Shown here: positions 49,901 to 61,347 of the stretch, piece by piece
How the letters are laid out: every line of letters begins with the position of its first letter
Position numbering within the stretch: position 1 is the stretch's first letter
Origin: Diphasiastrum complanatum
Taxonomy: Eukaryota > Streptophyta > Lycopodiopsida > Lycopodiales > Lycopodiaceae
Assembly: GCA_029204225.1 (NCBI GenBank)
Contig: CM055098.1
Span: forward strand, 23,191,367-23,255,366
Reading direction: 5' to 3'
Length of the DNA: 64,000 nt
Translations under genes and position numbers: made by a program
The notes under the pieces: model-generated
What the model saw: only the letters and a program-made list of their open reading frames with translations
Told to the model about the DNA's origin: nothing
The model's database searches: none

Positions 49901-51754
49901 GGGCGTAACACCTGCATTGGAATATAGTTAAACTGCCTCCAGTTAGATATGCCAGTTAAAACCATAACCCACATCAAAAAATCTTGCTTGTTTCATACAA
50001 GAAACAAAATCTCACAATGAAGGAAATAGCTAACTGCTGATTTCAGTTTGAACACCAATTAAGGGTATCTTACCTCTCGAAGCAGGCTCACAAAAATGCT
50101 TATTTGTAACATGTACACAATACCAACAAGCCAATGAAGTAATGAGCTTGTGAGCGGTGAAGCCCAAAAGAAACTAATACGCTGGGATATCGACACATCC
50201 AACATTCCAAGGGTACATATATCAAGCCACCATCCACATAGAAGAGGAAACACTCCAAGCTCAATCACAAGAAGAAATGCCACTTTTGCCAATGTTGCCA
50301 TGTTTATAATACCAGCAAGAACCTGTCTTGCAATAGATGGAGCAGCTTCTGCCACCGAAGCTACTCCACGGATGCGCCCAACTGTCAATGGCTGTCCTCT
50401 CCCATACCTGATTAGAATGATCAATCCCACGTAAAGACATACAGCAACCATGATAACACCATAACCAACTGCAACTGTTGCGGCATCGGAAAGCCTTAGG
50501 GCTGCAACCATTGCCTCTGTCACGGCATCAATAGTGCTTTCAACTCCTTTGGCATGTGCTCCTTGATGAACTAGTTGCAGGACATTAGAAGATAATATAC
50601 TCTTGCTCCCAAAAGTCTCTCTGTCATTTATGAACTCCATCGGGATGCTTGTGGTATGATTGCTCAAGTAAACTGTATTTTTCATTGCTAATCCTGTTGA
50701 ATTAGTGATATTGTTCAAAGCCGAGGCAGCTACTACACCAGCGCTTCCAGTCGCAACCACCACACGAGAAGCTATGGATAGAACAACACGGCCAAGAGTG
50801 AAAGGAACCAAGGCCACAAGGCCCAAAAAAATAGCATTACTTGCTAGCACCTGCATTGTAAGGTAAAACTCTTCTTAGGTGGATAGATATCTAGTTGATT
50901 TCATCAAAGTTCACAACACTTTTTGAGATTCATAAAATCCTTGGGCTAAAAAAGTCAAAAAGAGACCTGTCATGCTTTGACAAAAATGAGAGAGGACCAT
51001 TTTAAATACCAACCGTAATTGCATTTTCAACCAAATGAAAGACTGGCCCTTGCATCCCCACAAGCTCATCAAATGGAACATCTTCAGCACCATCTGCATC
51101 CTCTGCAGCATCAAACATCTGCTCAACATGCGCTTCAAGTCGAGCCGCCTGCATCTCCAGACGTGCAGCAACGTTCTCGGCATTTCTTCGAATCAGCTGT
51201 CCTGCTCCAGCAGCAAGCCCATGACCCACCCCAGCTTCGGCATTACCACCAGCACCTGGCTGGGGTTCAACACCCTGGCCATCAACCGGTCCCACCCTTC
51301 TTGCACCAGGTACAATATGCCCTTGGCGTCTAGCAGGCCTTACCGCAATTTGTCTCTCCCCAACATTTTCTTCACGAACAATATCCTGCCCTCCAAGTTC
51401 TCGTATATTCCGAAAATATTCCCTCAGTGAAGTTGCCCCCAAGAAAATAAACACAATGCCAGCAGATAGCAGAAACCCGTTCAAACAGTCTGTGAGAAGT
51501 AAACTAGGAGTAAATCTGCTTACGAAAAGCCTTTGCGCTTCAGCTACACTTCTGACAAATGTCAAACGCCAAATCCAAAACGTTGTGAAGGGAATGAAGA
51601 GAAGCCACACAGAAAGGACGAGCACCAAACGTGCAAAAAATCGTGTTCCTCGTCCTGCCTTCACAAATATTCCAACTAGTAGTTCCCGAAGCGGGAGCCT
51701 TGCTGGTGCATCCGAGGCATAGACTGGTGAGAATGCAAAAGGATGCTTACAAAC
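43901..51754 (-). CDS. SUD1: SUD1/CER9-like (DOA10/MARCH6-type) ER ubiquitin ligase, 3' eight exons
   Basis: Exons, all in phase with GT-AG introns: 51754-51014, 50850-50074, 49911-49700, 49556-49191, 48662-48505, 47335-47172, 46934-46788, 44545-43901; 1069 codons plus stop. The protein starts VCKHPFAFSPVYA, just after the RING-CH finger in this family. Membrane segments follow (LVLVLSVWLLFIPFTTFWIW), then a Pro/Arg-rich loop and the hallmark VPFDELVGMQGPVFHLVENA. Later come GVFPLLCGWWLDICTLGM, YFLRDPSDPNYNPFRDLIDD, VPVDESPVFLLYQDWALGL and HNSIRDDRYLIGRRLHNYGE. The Arabidopsis homologue is a polytopic ER E3 ligase in ER-associated degradation that affects sterol and cuticular lipid synthesis. 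The N-terminal RING-CH exon(s) (about 100 residues) are not found to the right within the window. Confidence 0.93.
44546..46787 (-). other. Large intron of the SUD1-like gene
   Basis: 2.2-kb intron between WTRL and VMLGQL, donor TTG|GTATAT and acceptor CTACAG|GTTATG. No transposon was recognised inside. Another intron of 1169 bp lies at 47336-48504. Confidence 0.85.
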
Positions 51755-52582
51755 CTGCAGAAAACAGGTATTGTGAAGAGATTTAACATGTGACAAACTA
51801 TAAGCTTTTGCAATTTTCGAAATATATTGCGGGAAAAAAACTGTCAAAGTAACTACATCCAAGAAATGAAATGCATAAGCTATCTAAAAGAAGTTTGCAA
51901 CATTTCATTATGTTTACTAAGTACTTCATTCTCCTCCAAACTTGATATGTTTTTCATGATACTCCTTGATATTTGCTCTATTTCTATTTTTAAGAAATAT
52001 GTTCTTTGCAATAAATGCATAGGGTTTTTGATAATCAAAATAACGTGAAAGTTCTTTTTTACTGAGTTATTGAATGAAAATGAGGATGTTGCAATGAATG
52101 TCAAAGGACATGATACAACATTTCTTTTGACCATAAATCTGCATGTATTATTTTTTCTTCCTTATAAAAAACTAGGTATAAAGCTGATAAGGTATAAGCA
52201 AAAGGGAAACACCATGTCTTACAAGGTGAAATTGCAATAGACTGCAAAAAGGTGATTGGAGAGAGAGAGAGAGAGAATGTACGCTGTGAAGAACAAAATG
52301 TGAATCCGGCAATGTGATTGGTGATAATGTGTAGGGTTTTTGACAATGTTTGGCCAGCCATGTTAGAGACCAGCACGTTGCAGCTTTCTACTTTGAAGAA
52401 TCAATTAGAGAGTAATAGCTGGTGCTCTATCAACAGTGCTGCAGGCAAAGAGGTGATGTGGTCAGAAAACGTGAGATCTGGGAGAATTTCTTTCAGAGGT
52501 TTTCTGCAGCGGGCTGGGGGATCAGCGCACTGTGTAATTTAGGGATTTTTGTCTGTGTATGCAAAAATTCCAGAGAATGTCA

Positions 52583-52638
<56 letters not shown>

Positions 52639-52860
52639 TTACAATTATATTAATGTCTGTCAAGTGCCCGAGAGCACATAAGACAAGTAGAAACTACACC
52701 AAAAAAGAAGGAGCATTGTCCACGTAGGACTTATTCCTAAAAGCTAAACCAGCACTAGAAAACAGAGAGAAAAACAAAGCTTAACCTCCAGCTCTGTCGA
52801 GGGTACAATATCAATAGCTTAACCACCAGCTACACAGAGGGAAAGAGAACAGTGATATAA
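51755..52860. other. Upstream or intron 1 of the SUD1-like gene, no RING exon seen
   Basis: The splice acceptor TTTTCTGCAG precedes the first visible exon at 51754. Beyond it I find AT-rich DNA, a short GA tract (52261-52275) and a 47-bp GA tract (52588-52634). No cysteine-rich RING-CH coding stretch is visible on the minus strand. Confidence 0.6.
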
Positions 52861-52865
52861 GTTAA

Positions 52866-53590
52866 CTACTGGCTAAGTAGATAGAAAAAATTGCGTGATA
52901 TGGTGAGAAGCAGGTGTTGGCCTCCGGCGAAGAGGCGAAGAGTCCTTGGCCTTGAGGGGCGAAGAGGACGCTGGAGCTTCGGTCGTCGTACTGGAATGTC
53001 TCTCACTGTCAGAAGCCTCATCTCTATCCCTCTTTTGGAAAAAGTGCGTAATGTGGGACTGGCTATGATCCACATCAGAAACATCCAATAAAAAGGAAGA
53101 TCTCAGAGTAAACATCTCTTGTAATTATAAACCAACACATCTCGCATCTGAAAAGGCAAGGAAAGACCCAGGTGTAAGTGGAGTATCTTTGTATAAGCAA
53201 TGGTATCTGCCTCTGATCTCATAGTAGGCTGGACATCGGAAATGAAATGGAACTCAACCTCAATCTCCTGTAAAGAGCAGCATTGACAAATCCGTAGCAG
53301 TCGAGGTGTGTCTGTGTATCTGCCTGTCTCAATAGCAAGCTGGTGAGAAGAGACCCTAAGCTGACCAAGACGATAACGCAGGCCGAAAGATAACGTCTGA
53401 GACAGATAACCCGGCCGGATGGGAAGCCCGGAAACATCAAGCTGAAGAAGATGAGTATGATGAAAATGAAACTTGACATCTGGGTGAGACCACACTGTGC
53501 TGATGTAAGCTCTATAAATCTGCTGGCGGATATATGCGTGTGTCCCATTCGGGAGATCAGATATAGATAAACCCCACCTACTCAAAAGGT
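52866..53590 (-). pseudogene. LINE-like C-terminal coding fragment
   Basis: Minus-strand frame 53585-53103 reads SRWGLSISDLPNGTHAYIRQ, then GLRYRLGQLRVSSHQLAIET, GRYTDTPRLLRICQCC and EIEVEFHFISD. The pattern R-x-S-S-H-x-L-x-I-E-x-GRY followed by C-x-x-C and an x-E-x-HF segment is what is seen at the C-terminus of some non-LTR retrotransposon polyproteins after RT. It differs from the usual plant L1 ending. A second frame (53115-52873) continues with a Ser/Arg-rich stretch. RT and endonuclease are not visible. Assignment is by pattern only. Confidence 0.45.
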
Positions 53591-53666
53591 CAGAAACACA
53601 CTAAAACCATGAGGACTTATAAATAGAGGAAAACCTCTCCATCTGGACAAGAGCAGAGTGCCCCTT

Positions 53667-53669
<3 letters not shown>

Positions 53670-53706
<37 letters not shown>
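53670..53706. repeat. (GA)n microsatellite
   Basis: GA dinucleotide run of about 37 bp; shorter ones are at 52261 and 56642. Confidence 0.9.
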
Positions 53707-53707
<1 letters not shown>

Positions 53708-53832
53708 CTGATAACTGAATTGGAAATCCTGAAAAATTCAAAATTTTAAATGACTGGTTCTATAATGGGGAGATGTTTCTGAAAACCATTCCCCATGAAA
53801 ATTGGACACTAAGCCATATAAGCATATGGGAT

Positions 53833-54260
53833 GCAACTGTATCTCAACTTCATATCAAGGTTCTAGCTCTTGTGAAACAAAGATGTTCAATGAATCGGAC
53901 AGCCAAAAAACAGATGTTACCCTGAGACTGCAAAATATTGGCAAGCCATACCTAACAATCACACACATTGCAATGAGAAATGTAAGATGTTCCAAGAAAA
54001 TTTGACATGGCTGGAGTGGTAAGTCGAGATAGAACACGGACATACTCATCTCAACTGTATCTCAACTTCATATCAAGGTTTTAGCTCTTGTGCAACAAAG
54101 ATGTTTAACGAATCGGACAGCCAAAAAACAGATGTTATCCTGAGACTGTAAAATATTGGCAAGCCATACCCAACAATCACACACATTGCAATGAGAAATG
54201 TAACTTGTAGAAAATTTGACATGGCTGGAGTGGTAAGTTTAGAACACGGACATACTCGGT
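53833..54260. repeat. Tandem duplication with ~218-bp period
   Basis: AACTGTATCTCAACTTCATA starts at 53835 and at 54053. Both copies run through AATCGGACAGCCAAAAAACA, CACACACATTGCAATGAGAA and GACATGGCTGGAGTGGTAAG. The second copy is about 10 bp shorter because of small deletions. No coding region is associated. Confidence 0.88.
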
Positions 54261-56331
54261 AACCGCTATGGCGAACCCTGACTGGAGTAGAAACTTGAGG
54301 TTGGTCAGTGGACGTGAGAGAACAGCTGCACAGGTATTTATGACACCCAGCCCTGGCTTTTAACTACATAAGTGAGTGGTTGGACATCAAATAATATTGA
54401 ATCAGTTGACGCCTGAAATGATCAGAGTCAAAGTAGGTCGTGAAACATCTCATCTTTGAAGTGAATTGCCAGTGATATTTGTTGCAGCTTCTCAATTTTA
54501 CGGTCGGGTGAAGAGTTCTAAGTCTAGTATTCTACTATCTAGCAGATTCTGGTCATTCCATAGGATCTACATACAGGAGCACTTCACAATGGTAGCACTA
54601 GCAGGAAATAGATTTTGAGCATTAGCTGATTTCAGGAGTGGAGATTGTGTTGTTGCAGGAAGAAAAAGAGGTTTGGTTAGTATACAAGGTTGGAAAATGA
54701 TGAGATTTTGCCAACATCTTGTATGCCAGGGAAGTACACTAAATCGATTATTATCTTATCCATCTTCAATATAATTTCACCCGTTTGATAAAAAATTTCA
54801 TGGGCTTAAACAAAAAATTTGGTTAGTGGAAGATGATGAGGTTTTGTCAGCATTTTATATTCCTGGGAAGTACATTAAATTTCCTGGGAACCATAACAGT
54901 AACGGACCTATCCATCTTCTATATATTTCAGACTTTCATAAGATTTAATATAACGGATCACTGTTGATGGTCCGTTACTGTTATGGTTCTATTGCTAAAA
55001 TAAGCCACGAAATATAATACATTTTGAGAATAACAAATAGTGCACAACTAGTTCCATTTCCGGAACCGACTGTTGACGCGGTGAGTGTACCTATTTCTGA
55101 GATTGGAATATATCCAAATTCACATATTTGATTAGAGAAGTTTATGATGTCATAAGGTAAAACTTCAAAAACAGATACGTGCAATGAACAACGTCAAAGG
55201 ATCTATATCAAAACAATAATATAGAATTCAATAAACAAAAACCAACTAGCATTGCTTATGTCTCATCAGTACCCAAGCATAAGTTGCTATCTGACTTTCA
55301 AAAGAATCCGCATTCTCTTGGGGATTGATAAATTGATGAGGAATCAATTTATCCTGAATGAATAAACTAATTGTTGCTGAAAATCTGGTTTTAAATGATT
55401 GCATGTGAAGGAATTGAACAATTAATCCTCTTGTGTTCCTGCAATCTGAAAAAACATAGAATGGAAATGGCAAGTTGCCTATTCCCTAGAAAAATAGATA
55501 AGGATTGGAATAATGATGCATGCAATTGAACCCCCATGAAGCCTTTATCGGAATGTTGCTCGCTACCTCTGAGTAGTGTAAACCTGAAAATCAGTTCTTT
55601 AGATTGTTTAAAGAACCTGAGAAACTTTGTTGATTGCTAGAAATGTTCTTGGCTGAAGTAAACCCTGTGGAAGAATAAATTGAGTAGGGAAACCTTGTGG
55701 AAGAGGAGAACATGGAGAATTGCGTCAAAAGTGGATGGGGTGATAAATGGGAATCAAGCAATAAGAATGAAGTATCAAGCAGAACTGTATGAATGTGCAA
55801 GGAAGCAATATCCCAAAACCCAGCAACTAACAGCATCCCATGGTCTTTCTGCTCATTTTAATGATTTATCTTCCAGAATATATTCTCGATGAAATTTCCA
55901 AGGTCGGTTTTAAAGAACCCACTACAATTCAAGCACAGGGATGGCCCATGGCATTGAGGGGAACCATTAAGGTTTTCTCATTTTGAATTAACAAATATAT
56001 ATAGCATTCTGGAACGAGTGTTCCGAAACGTGGATGCAGCTGAAAGCATTTCACTGCATCCATGCATCCAAAAAAAAAAAAACATTCCGGATCAAAAACC
56101 CGAAACACGTTTTGGAACTCCCCATGCAACCATGGGGAGTTCCCAAACACTTCTTTTTTTTATATCGGTGTCAAAAAACAGGTCTTTTGATGGGGGATCT
56201 GATGGTAATTTTTGCAGATTTGTTTATGTACTATAGGAGCCTACGTATCCCTGATATTACCTAAGTATTGCTGATTCACTGATTAGTGCATCTAAAGTAC
56301 TGTCAACTTAGCCACTAATGAAACCGGCACC
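54260..56331. other. Gene-free stretch left of the 56-62 kb copia
   Basis: No recognisable coding region. It contains a diverged local duplication (GGGAAGTACACTAAAT near 54730 and GGGAAGTACATTAAAT near 54866), the hairpin listed at 54888 and, at 56030-56160, a CATGCATCC / CCATGGGGAGTTCC region with no further match in the window. Confidence 0.5.
54888..54989. repeat. Perfect 21-bp inverted repeat with 60-bp loop
   Basis: Arms 54888-54908 and 54969-54989 are exact reverse complements (core CCATAACAGTAACGGACC / GGTCCGTTACTGTTATGG). A related direct motif, CCTGGGAA, sits just outside the left arm. It could be the ends of a small inverted-repeat element or a hairpin. Confidence 0.9.
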
Positions 56332-56618
56332 TCTTAGGAATTAATGTCTATTTGATACCCCTTAATGATAGTTTGGCCATCCCTGCGTGCTATTTACCAA
56401 AAATAGGTAGTATTATTAGCAATTAGTTTTAGCTATTTGCTTTAGGCTCTTAGCTTTTCTCATTCATTAGAGAAACTATTTAAGTAGGCTGGCGCCCAAC
56501 CACAATCATTCTATTATGCTAGAGCAATTGCTCAATTCTCCTATGATCTGAATTCTCTCTATGCTTGTGTTAGTAGGACTAGTATCTTCATCTAGAATTT
56601 GTATCAAAAATTCTGACA
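56332..56618 (+). repeat. 5' LTR (287 bp, internally deleted)
   Basis: Matches the 3' LTR at both ends but jumps from GCGTGCTATTT to ACCAAAAATAGG, losing the part that in the 3' LTR holds CTATTTATAGTAAACTC (a TATA-like box). As the 5' LTR supplies the promoter, this deletion may have silenced the copy. Confidence 0.93.
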
Positions 56619-56630
56619 TGGTATCAGAGC
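56619..56630 (+). promoter_or_regulatory. Copia primer-binding site
   Basis: TGGTATCAGAGC, perfect initiator-methionine tRNA primer site, immediately after the LTR end TTCTGACA. Confidence 0.95.
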
Positions 56631-56829
56631 AGGCTTTTTGGTGAGAGAGAGAGAGAGAGAGAGTTTGTATTTGTAGGTGTGCAATCAGATTGGAGGAGCT
56701 GAAGCTGCATGTGGAGTCAACGTTGTTAGGAAAACAACGGGAATCTTCTAGGAGAAGATTGACGAAAAGTTATTTGCTGAATCAAAAAATTTCTGGTTGT
56801 TTGCTAGTTTTCCGGTGCAGGTCACATCT

Positions 56830-57300
56830 GGAGCAGGCTTTACCTGAGGACGGCGGATCTATTTCAGGTACTTCTGAGGGCGGCAGTACCTGGTGCAGAT
56901 ACTTCTGAGGGTGGCAGTATCTGGTGCAGACACTTCTGAGGGCGGCAGTAGCTGGGGAAGGTACTTTTGAGGGCGGAAGGCACTTCTGAGGGCAGCAGGA
57001 CCTGGTGCAGTCCCGGACAGGCAGCATCTGAGGTAGGCAGACCTGGTGCAGGCCCGGACAGGTAGCATCTGAGGTAGGCGGACCCTGGTGCAGGCCCGGA
57101 CAGGCAGCATCTAAGGTAGGCACACCTGGTGCAGGCGGTAACTGAGCAGGTGCAAGAGCATCTGAAGAAGGCAGACCTGGTGCAAGTTCAGACATGCAGT
57201 ACCAGGACAGGTGATATCCAGGGAAGGCTATTTCTGGAGAGGTCTATTTTGGACAGGTGATATCCGGGGAAGGTTGTTCTGATATCCAGGTGATATCCAG
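56830..57300. repeat. GC-rich tandem repeats in the copia leader
   Basis: Between primer site and gag ATG, about five ~30-bp units (ACTTCTGAGGGCGGCAG followed by TACCTGGTGCAG) run from 56865 to 57000. About four ~40-bp units (CCCGGACAGGCAGCATCTGA followed by GGTAGGCAGACCTGGTGCAG) follow to 57130. Shorter GATATCCAGG repeats lie near 57205-57305. The minus-strand open frames here are translations of these repeats and are not genes. Confidence 0.88.
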
Positions 57301-57367
57301 GTGATTCTTGAAAGATCTGATTGTTAAACTAAAATCAAAATGTTGGGAGTTGTTGTAGATCAGTACA

Positions 57368-58500
57368 GTGGCAGGATTGAATGATGCTGTGTTGCCGGAG
57401 TCTAGCAAGCTAAATGGAACGAGCTATAGTATATGGAAGTTCAAGATGCAGAATATTCTCCAAGATAGAGAATATTGGGAGATCGTCACATGCGTTGAGA
57501 TACCTCCTACCACTGATAGAGAGTTGCGGGAGTACCAGAAACGTAGAAGAAAAGCTCATCATATCATCAACTTATCAGTTAGAGATATGATTATACCTCA
57601 TATCAGAGATGCAGCTGGACCCAAGGAGGCTTGGGATATACTGAAGAACTTGTATGAGACGGTAAATCAGTCACGGATCTTGTTCTTGACTAATAAGCTT
57701 GACACGTTGAAGATGGGTACAGGTGAATCAGTAACGGACTACTTTACTCGATTGAAAGATCTAAGAGGGCAACTTATTGCAGTTGGAGAAAGTGTTCAAG
57801 ATTCAGTATTGGTAGCCATTGTACTTAATAGTCTACCTTTGGCCTATCAGAACTTTGTAATGATGCTATCGTTAAGAGAAACGAGGCCTTATTTCGATGA
57901 GCTAAATGCTATCTTACTACAGGAAGAAATGAGACGACAAAATATTGTCAACAGGGACGATTTCAAGGAACAGGTATTCCTGGCAAAGAAGCAAGAGCAA
58001 AGCTCCGAGAAGGGTGGCAAAGGGAAGAAGAAGAAGAAGAAGAAACAACAAGATATGAAGGAGAATCAATCAAATCGGTCAGAAGATGGAAAGAAAGTGG
58101 TTCGAAAAGGAAACTGCTTTATTTGTGGAAAATCAGGACATTATGCAAAGGAGTGCTGGGACAACAAACTCAAGAAAAAGCAGGACGGGAATTTTGCCAA
58201 AGAAGAAGAAACATCTAATGCAAAATTGAGTGCTTTGGATCTTGAAGACTATGAGTTGTTTTCGGCATCAACATCTTCTGGTGGTGGCTTCTCGAAGGAA
58301 GATGACTATTGGTTTATTGATTCAGGAGCTTCGAAGCACATGACATATAGGCGAGACTGGCTATCTAATTTTCAAAAATCATATGATGGGTCAAATGTGA
58401 AGTTGGCGGACAACTACACATATGATATAAAGAGAGTTGGAAAAGGACAAGTACAACAACCTTCAGGGAAGATTGGTAAAGCGTGTGCTTTATTTATGTA
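57368..58500 (+). CDS. Copia gag-protease, open frame
   Basis: Initiating near 57371, the UBN2-type capsid-like domain includes LNGTSYSIWKFKMQNILQDR, KEAWDILKNLYETVNQSRIL and AIVLNSLPLAYQNFVMML. A lysine-rich linker, the zinc knuckle CFICGKSGHYAKEC (about 58114-58155) and the protease motif WFIDSGASKHMT with its catalytic Asp intact follow. It is uninterrupted for about 375 codons; the frame then breaks at about 58490, and the last part of the 413-residue frame (to 58609) is out of register. It is the best-preserved gag in the window and belongs to a family distinct from the minus-strand copies. Confidence 0.88.
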
Positions 58501-59390
58501 CCAGGAATCAAGAAAAACTTACTCTCAGTATCAGCTATTGCAAAGCAACACATGGTGGTGCAGTTTGATGAACAGCGGTGTCTCATCAAGAGGAAAAATA
58601 ATGAAGTAGTAGCTGAGGGCATACTTGCAGGGCGGTTGTATAAACTTCAAGCTCAAATGGTGGATCATCATGCAAGTGTTGCGGATACTGGATCATTGAG
58701 TAAGTTATGGCACGAGAGGTTTGCACATCTGAATTACAAAAGTCTACAAGTCTTGAGAAAATTTAACATGGTTACAGGTTTACCTCAAGTCGTTTTTTAT
58801 CACAAGGTTTGTGAAGGTTGTGTCTTAGGCAAGCATCATATGAAGAAATTTTTGCCTAGTACATTCAGGGCGAAATAAAGACACAAGTGGAGAAAGAAAC
58901 TGATAAACAAATTAAGATACTTCACTCGGACAAAGGGGGAGAGTATCTTTCTACGGAATTTCAAGTGTTTTGCAAGGATTAAATAAAGAAACAATTTGCA
59001 AATACAGACACGCCTCAACAAAATGGAGTTGCAGAAAGAAAGAACCGCTCTATAGTAGAAACTGCAAGGAGTATGCTCAAGAGTAAAAATCTTCCAAATA
59101 TGTTTTGGGGTGAAGCAGTTAAGACGGTGGTTTATCTTTTGAATCAAAGTCCTACAAAGGTTGTAGAGAATCGAACTCCAGAGGAAGCTTACACGGGTCG
59201 GAAGCCAGATGTAAGTCATTTGAGAGTGTTTGGGAGTGGAGTATTGCTTATTCTTACATACCTAAGGATTCAAGGAGCAAATTGGATTCTAAGGCGACCA
59301 AGTGTTTATTTCTTGGTTATGATAATCAAGATAAGAGATACAGGTTATATGACTTGGAGGGTAAGAAAATAATCATAAGTAGAGATGTAG
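58483..59390 (+). pseudogene. Copia integrase, partly deleted
   Basis: Frame 58483-58878 has VPGIKKNLLSVSAIAKQHMV, LWHERFAHLNYKSLQ and CEGCVLGKHHMKKF, so the His-His-Cys-Cys zinc finger is complete. The next segment jumps to KTQVEKETDKQIKILHSDKG, skipping the part with the first catalytic Asp. The second Asp (HSDKGGEYLS) and NGVAERKNRSIVETARSMLK with the catalytic Glu are present. A TAA interrupts CKD*IKKQF near 58981, and frame changes follow near 58880 and 59250. Confidence 0.85.
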
Positions 59391-59917
59391 TCTTTGATGA
59401 GGAAGCAACTCATAAAGATACAGAGATATATTTTGATAAGGATCAAGATGGAGGAATTCCTATATTATGTGATGAGTTATTACAGGAACCTGAATCAACA
59501 TATGTATCGCCTACGCCAATTCAAGAACCTAGAGTGACTTTGGTTGAGATAGGAAAGAGGAAGGAGAGATCAAGTATATGGGACACTTATTCACCTCCTA
59601 CTTCACCCGGCAGGAAGCATCCTACATCAGAAGCTAGAAGATTGCCTAGATGGTACTATGAAACTATCCAGGATAGTGTTATTATGGAACAGGGAGAGTC
59701 CAGTACGCATGGAACTAGGAGATCAGCTAGACTTGAAAAGCAACATGAAGATCAAGATCGTCAGGAGGTTCGACAGGAGGATCATCATGAAGATGGGAGT
59801 GTACATTTTGCATATATGGCCACAGTATTAGAAACCAAGGACCCATCTACTTTCAGAGAGGCTGAAAAGAGGATATTTGGAGGAAAGCTATGGATGAGAA
59901 GTACGACTCAATCATGA
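59282..59917 (+). pseudogene. Copia integrase C-terminus and linker
   Basis: Carries SKATKCLFLGYDNQDKRYRL and KIIISRDVVFDEEATHKDTE, then a Pro/Ser-rich linker with RRSARLEKQHEDQD. Frame break at its end near 59880. Confidence 0.82.
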
Positions 59918-60860
59918 AGAACAAGACTTGGAGACTTGTTCAATTACCTACAGGTAAAAAGGCCATTGGATGCAAGTGGGTCTATAGAGCTAAGTACAAA
60001 TCAGATGGTTCTGTGATAAACATAAGGCAAGAATGGCGGCAAAAGGTTATGCTCAATAGGAAGGGATTGACTATGAGGAAACTTTTGCACCAGTTGATAA
60101 GTCTATTACTATAAGGATTGTTTTATCATTGGCAGCTCAGTTTGGATGGGATATTCAACAAATGGATGTAAAGAGTGCATTCCTGAATGGATTTCTAGAG
60201 GAAGAAGTCTACATGGAGCAGCCAGAGGGATACATAGTAGCAGGACATGAAGACAAGGTTTGCAGGTTGGACAAGGCACTATATGGACTTAAGCAGGCAC
60301 CCAGGGCATGGTACACAAGGATTGACACATACTTTGAGGAGCTTGGCTTTCAGAGAAGTAGTTCGGAGCATATACTTTATGTTTTGATCAGGGATAATCA
60401 TATTAAATTGTAGTGATGTATGTGGATGATCTTGTTATTACAGGATCAGATCATAGTATGATTCAGGGCATCAAGAAAGATCTCTCATCAGAGTTTGATA
60501 TGAAAGGTCTTGGTTCACTACAATATTTTCTTGGGATTGAGGTATGGAGAGTAGCACAGGGACTATTTATTTCTCAATCTAAGTATGCTCATGAACTTCT
60601 TCAATATGTCAGAGTGCAAGCCTATTTCTACAACATATGATAGTGGATGTAAGCTTACTAAAGCTGAGGAAGATCAGGATGTAAATGAGACATTATATAG
60701 AAAGCTTGTTGGAAGCTTAATCTATCTAACTACTACAAGACGAGATATTGCTTATGTTGTGAGTATGGTTAGTCAGTTCATGGCTAAGCCTAAGCAAATT
60801 CATTGGAAAGCTGCTAAGCGAATGCTCAGATATATCCAGAGAGATTTGGTATTCTCTATG
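59875..60860 (+). pseudogene. Copia reverse transcriptase
   Basis: Shows KNKTWRLVQLPTGKKAIGCK, a damaged TFAPV region (60005-60120, frameshifted), then [40 protein letters not shown] and the intact YVDDL at about 60420-60434, SEFDMKGLGSLQYFLGIEVW and TTRRDIAYVVSMVSQFMAKP. At least four frame changes (near 60015, 60115, 60405 and 60610) split it. An extra TAG precedes the YVDDL frame at 60411. Confidence 0.87.
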
Positions 60861-60874
60861 GTGGACAGGATGAT

Positions 60875-61312
60875 TTGAAGTTACGGGGATATGTGGATGT
60901 TGATTGGGCTGGAGATGCGGAAGACCGAAGATCTACTACAGGTTATGTTTTTAGTCTTGGTTCTGGTGCTATCTCTTGGAGTTCAAAGAAGCAGCATACT
61001 ATTGCTTTATCATCTACAGAGGCAGAATACCGAGCTACTACGAGTGCAACATGTGAAGCAATATGGTTGCGAAGGATTCTACATGATCTACATATGGTAC
61101 AAGATTCACCTACTTTACTTCAATGTGACAATCAATGTTGTATTAAATTGGCAAAAATTCCAGTTTTTCACAGCAGGACAAAGCATATTGAAGTACAACA
61201 ACACTTCCTCAGAGAGAAAATTCAAAGTGATGAAGTGGAGCTTATCTATTGCCCTATGGAAGAACAAGATATCTTGGCAAAGAAAAATTTCAGAAGTTTA
61301 GAGAACTTCTAG
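60875..61312 (+). pseudogene. Copia RNase H
   Basis: Open frame with GYVDVDWAGDAEDRRSTTGY, ISWSSKKQHTIALSSTEAEY, QCDNQCCIKLAKIPVFHSRT and HIEVQQHFLREKIQSDEVEL, the complete RNase H domain. It ends at 61310, shortly before the polypurine tract, with a slightly altered C-terminus (DILAKKNF where DIFTK is usual). The domain itself has no stop. Confidence 0.87.
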
Positions 61313-61347
61313 GAGTAATAGATAACAAAGTAAACATTAAGGGGGAG

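Noticed and set aside
50150-50434. Plus-strand open frames across the SUD1-like exons (also 51019-51722)
   Set aside because: They are antisense to well-supported exons with in-phase splice sites.
56782-57195. 137-residue Pro/Cys-rich minus-strand frame
   Set aside because: It is a translation of the tandem leader repeats of the copia element on the opposite strand.
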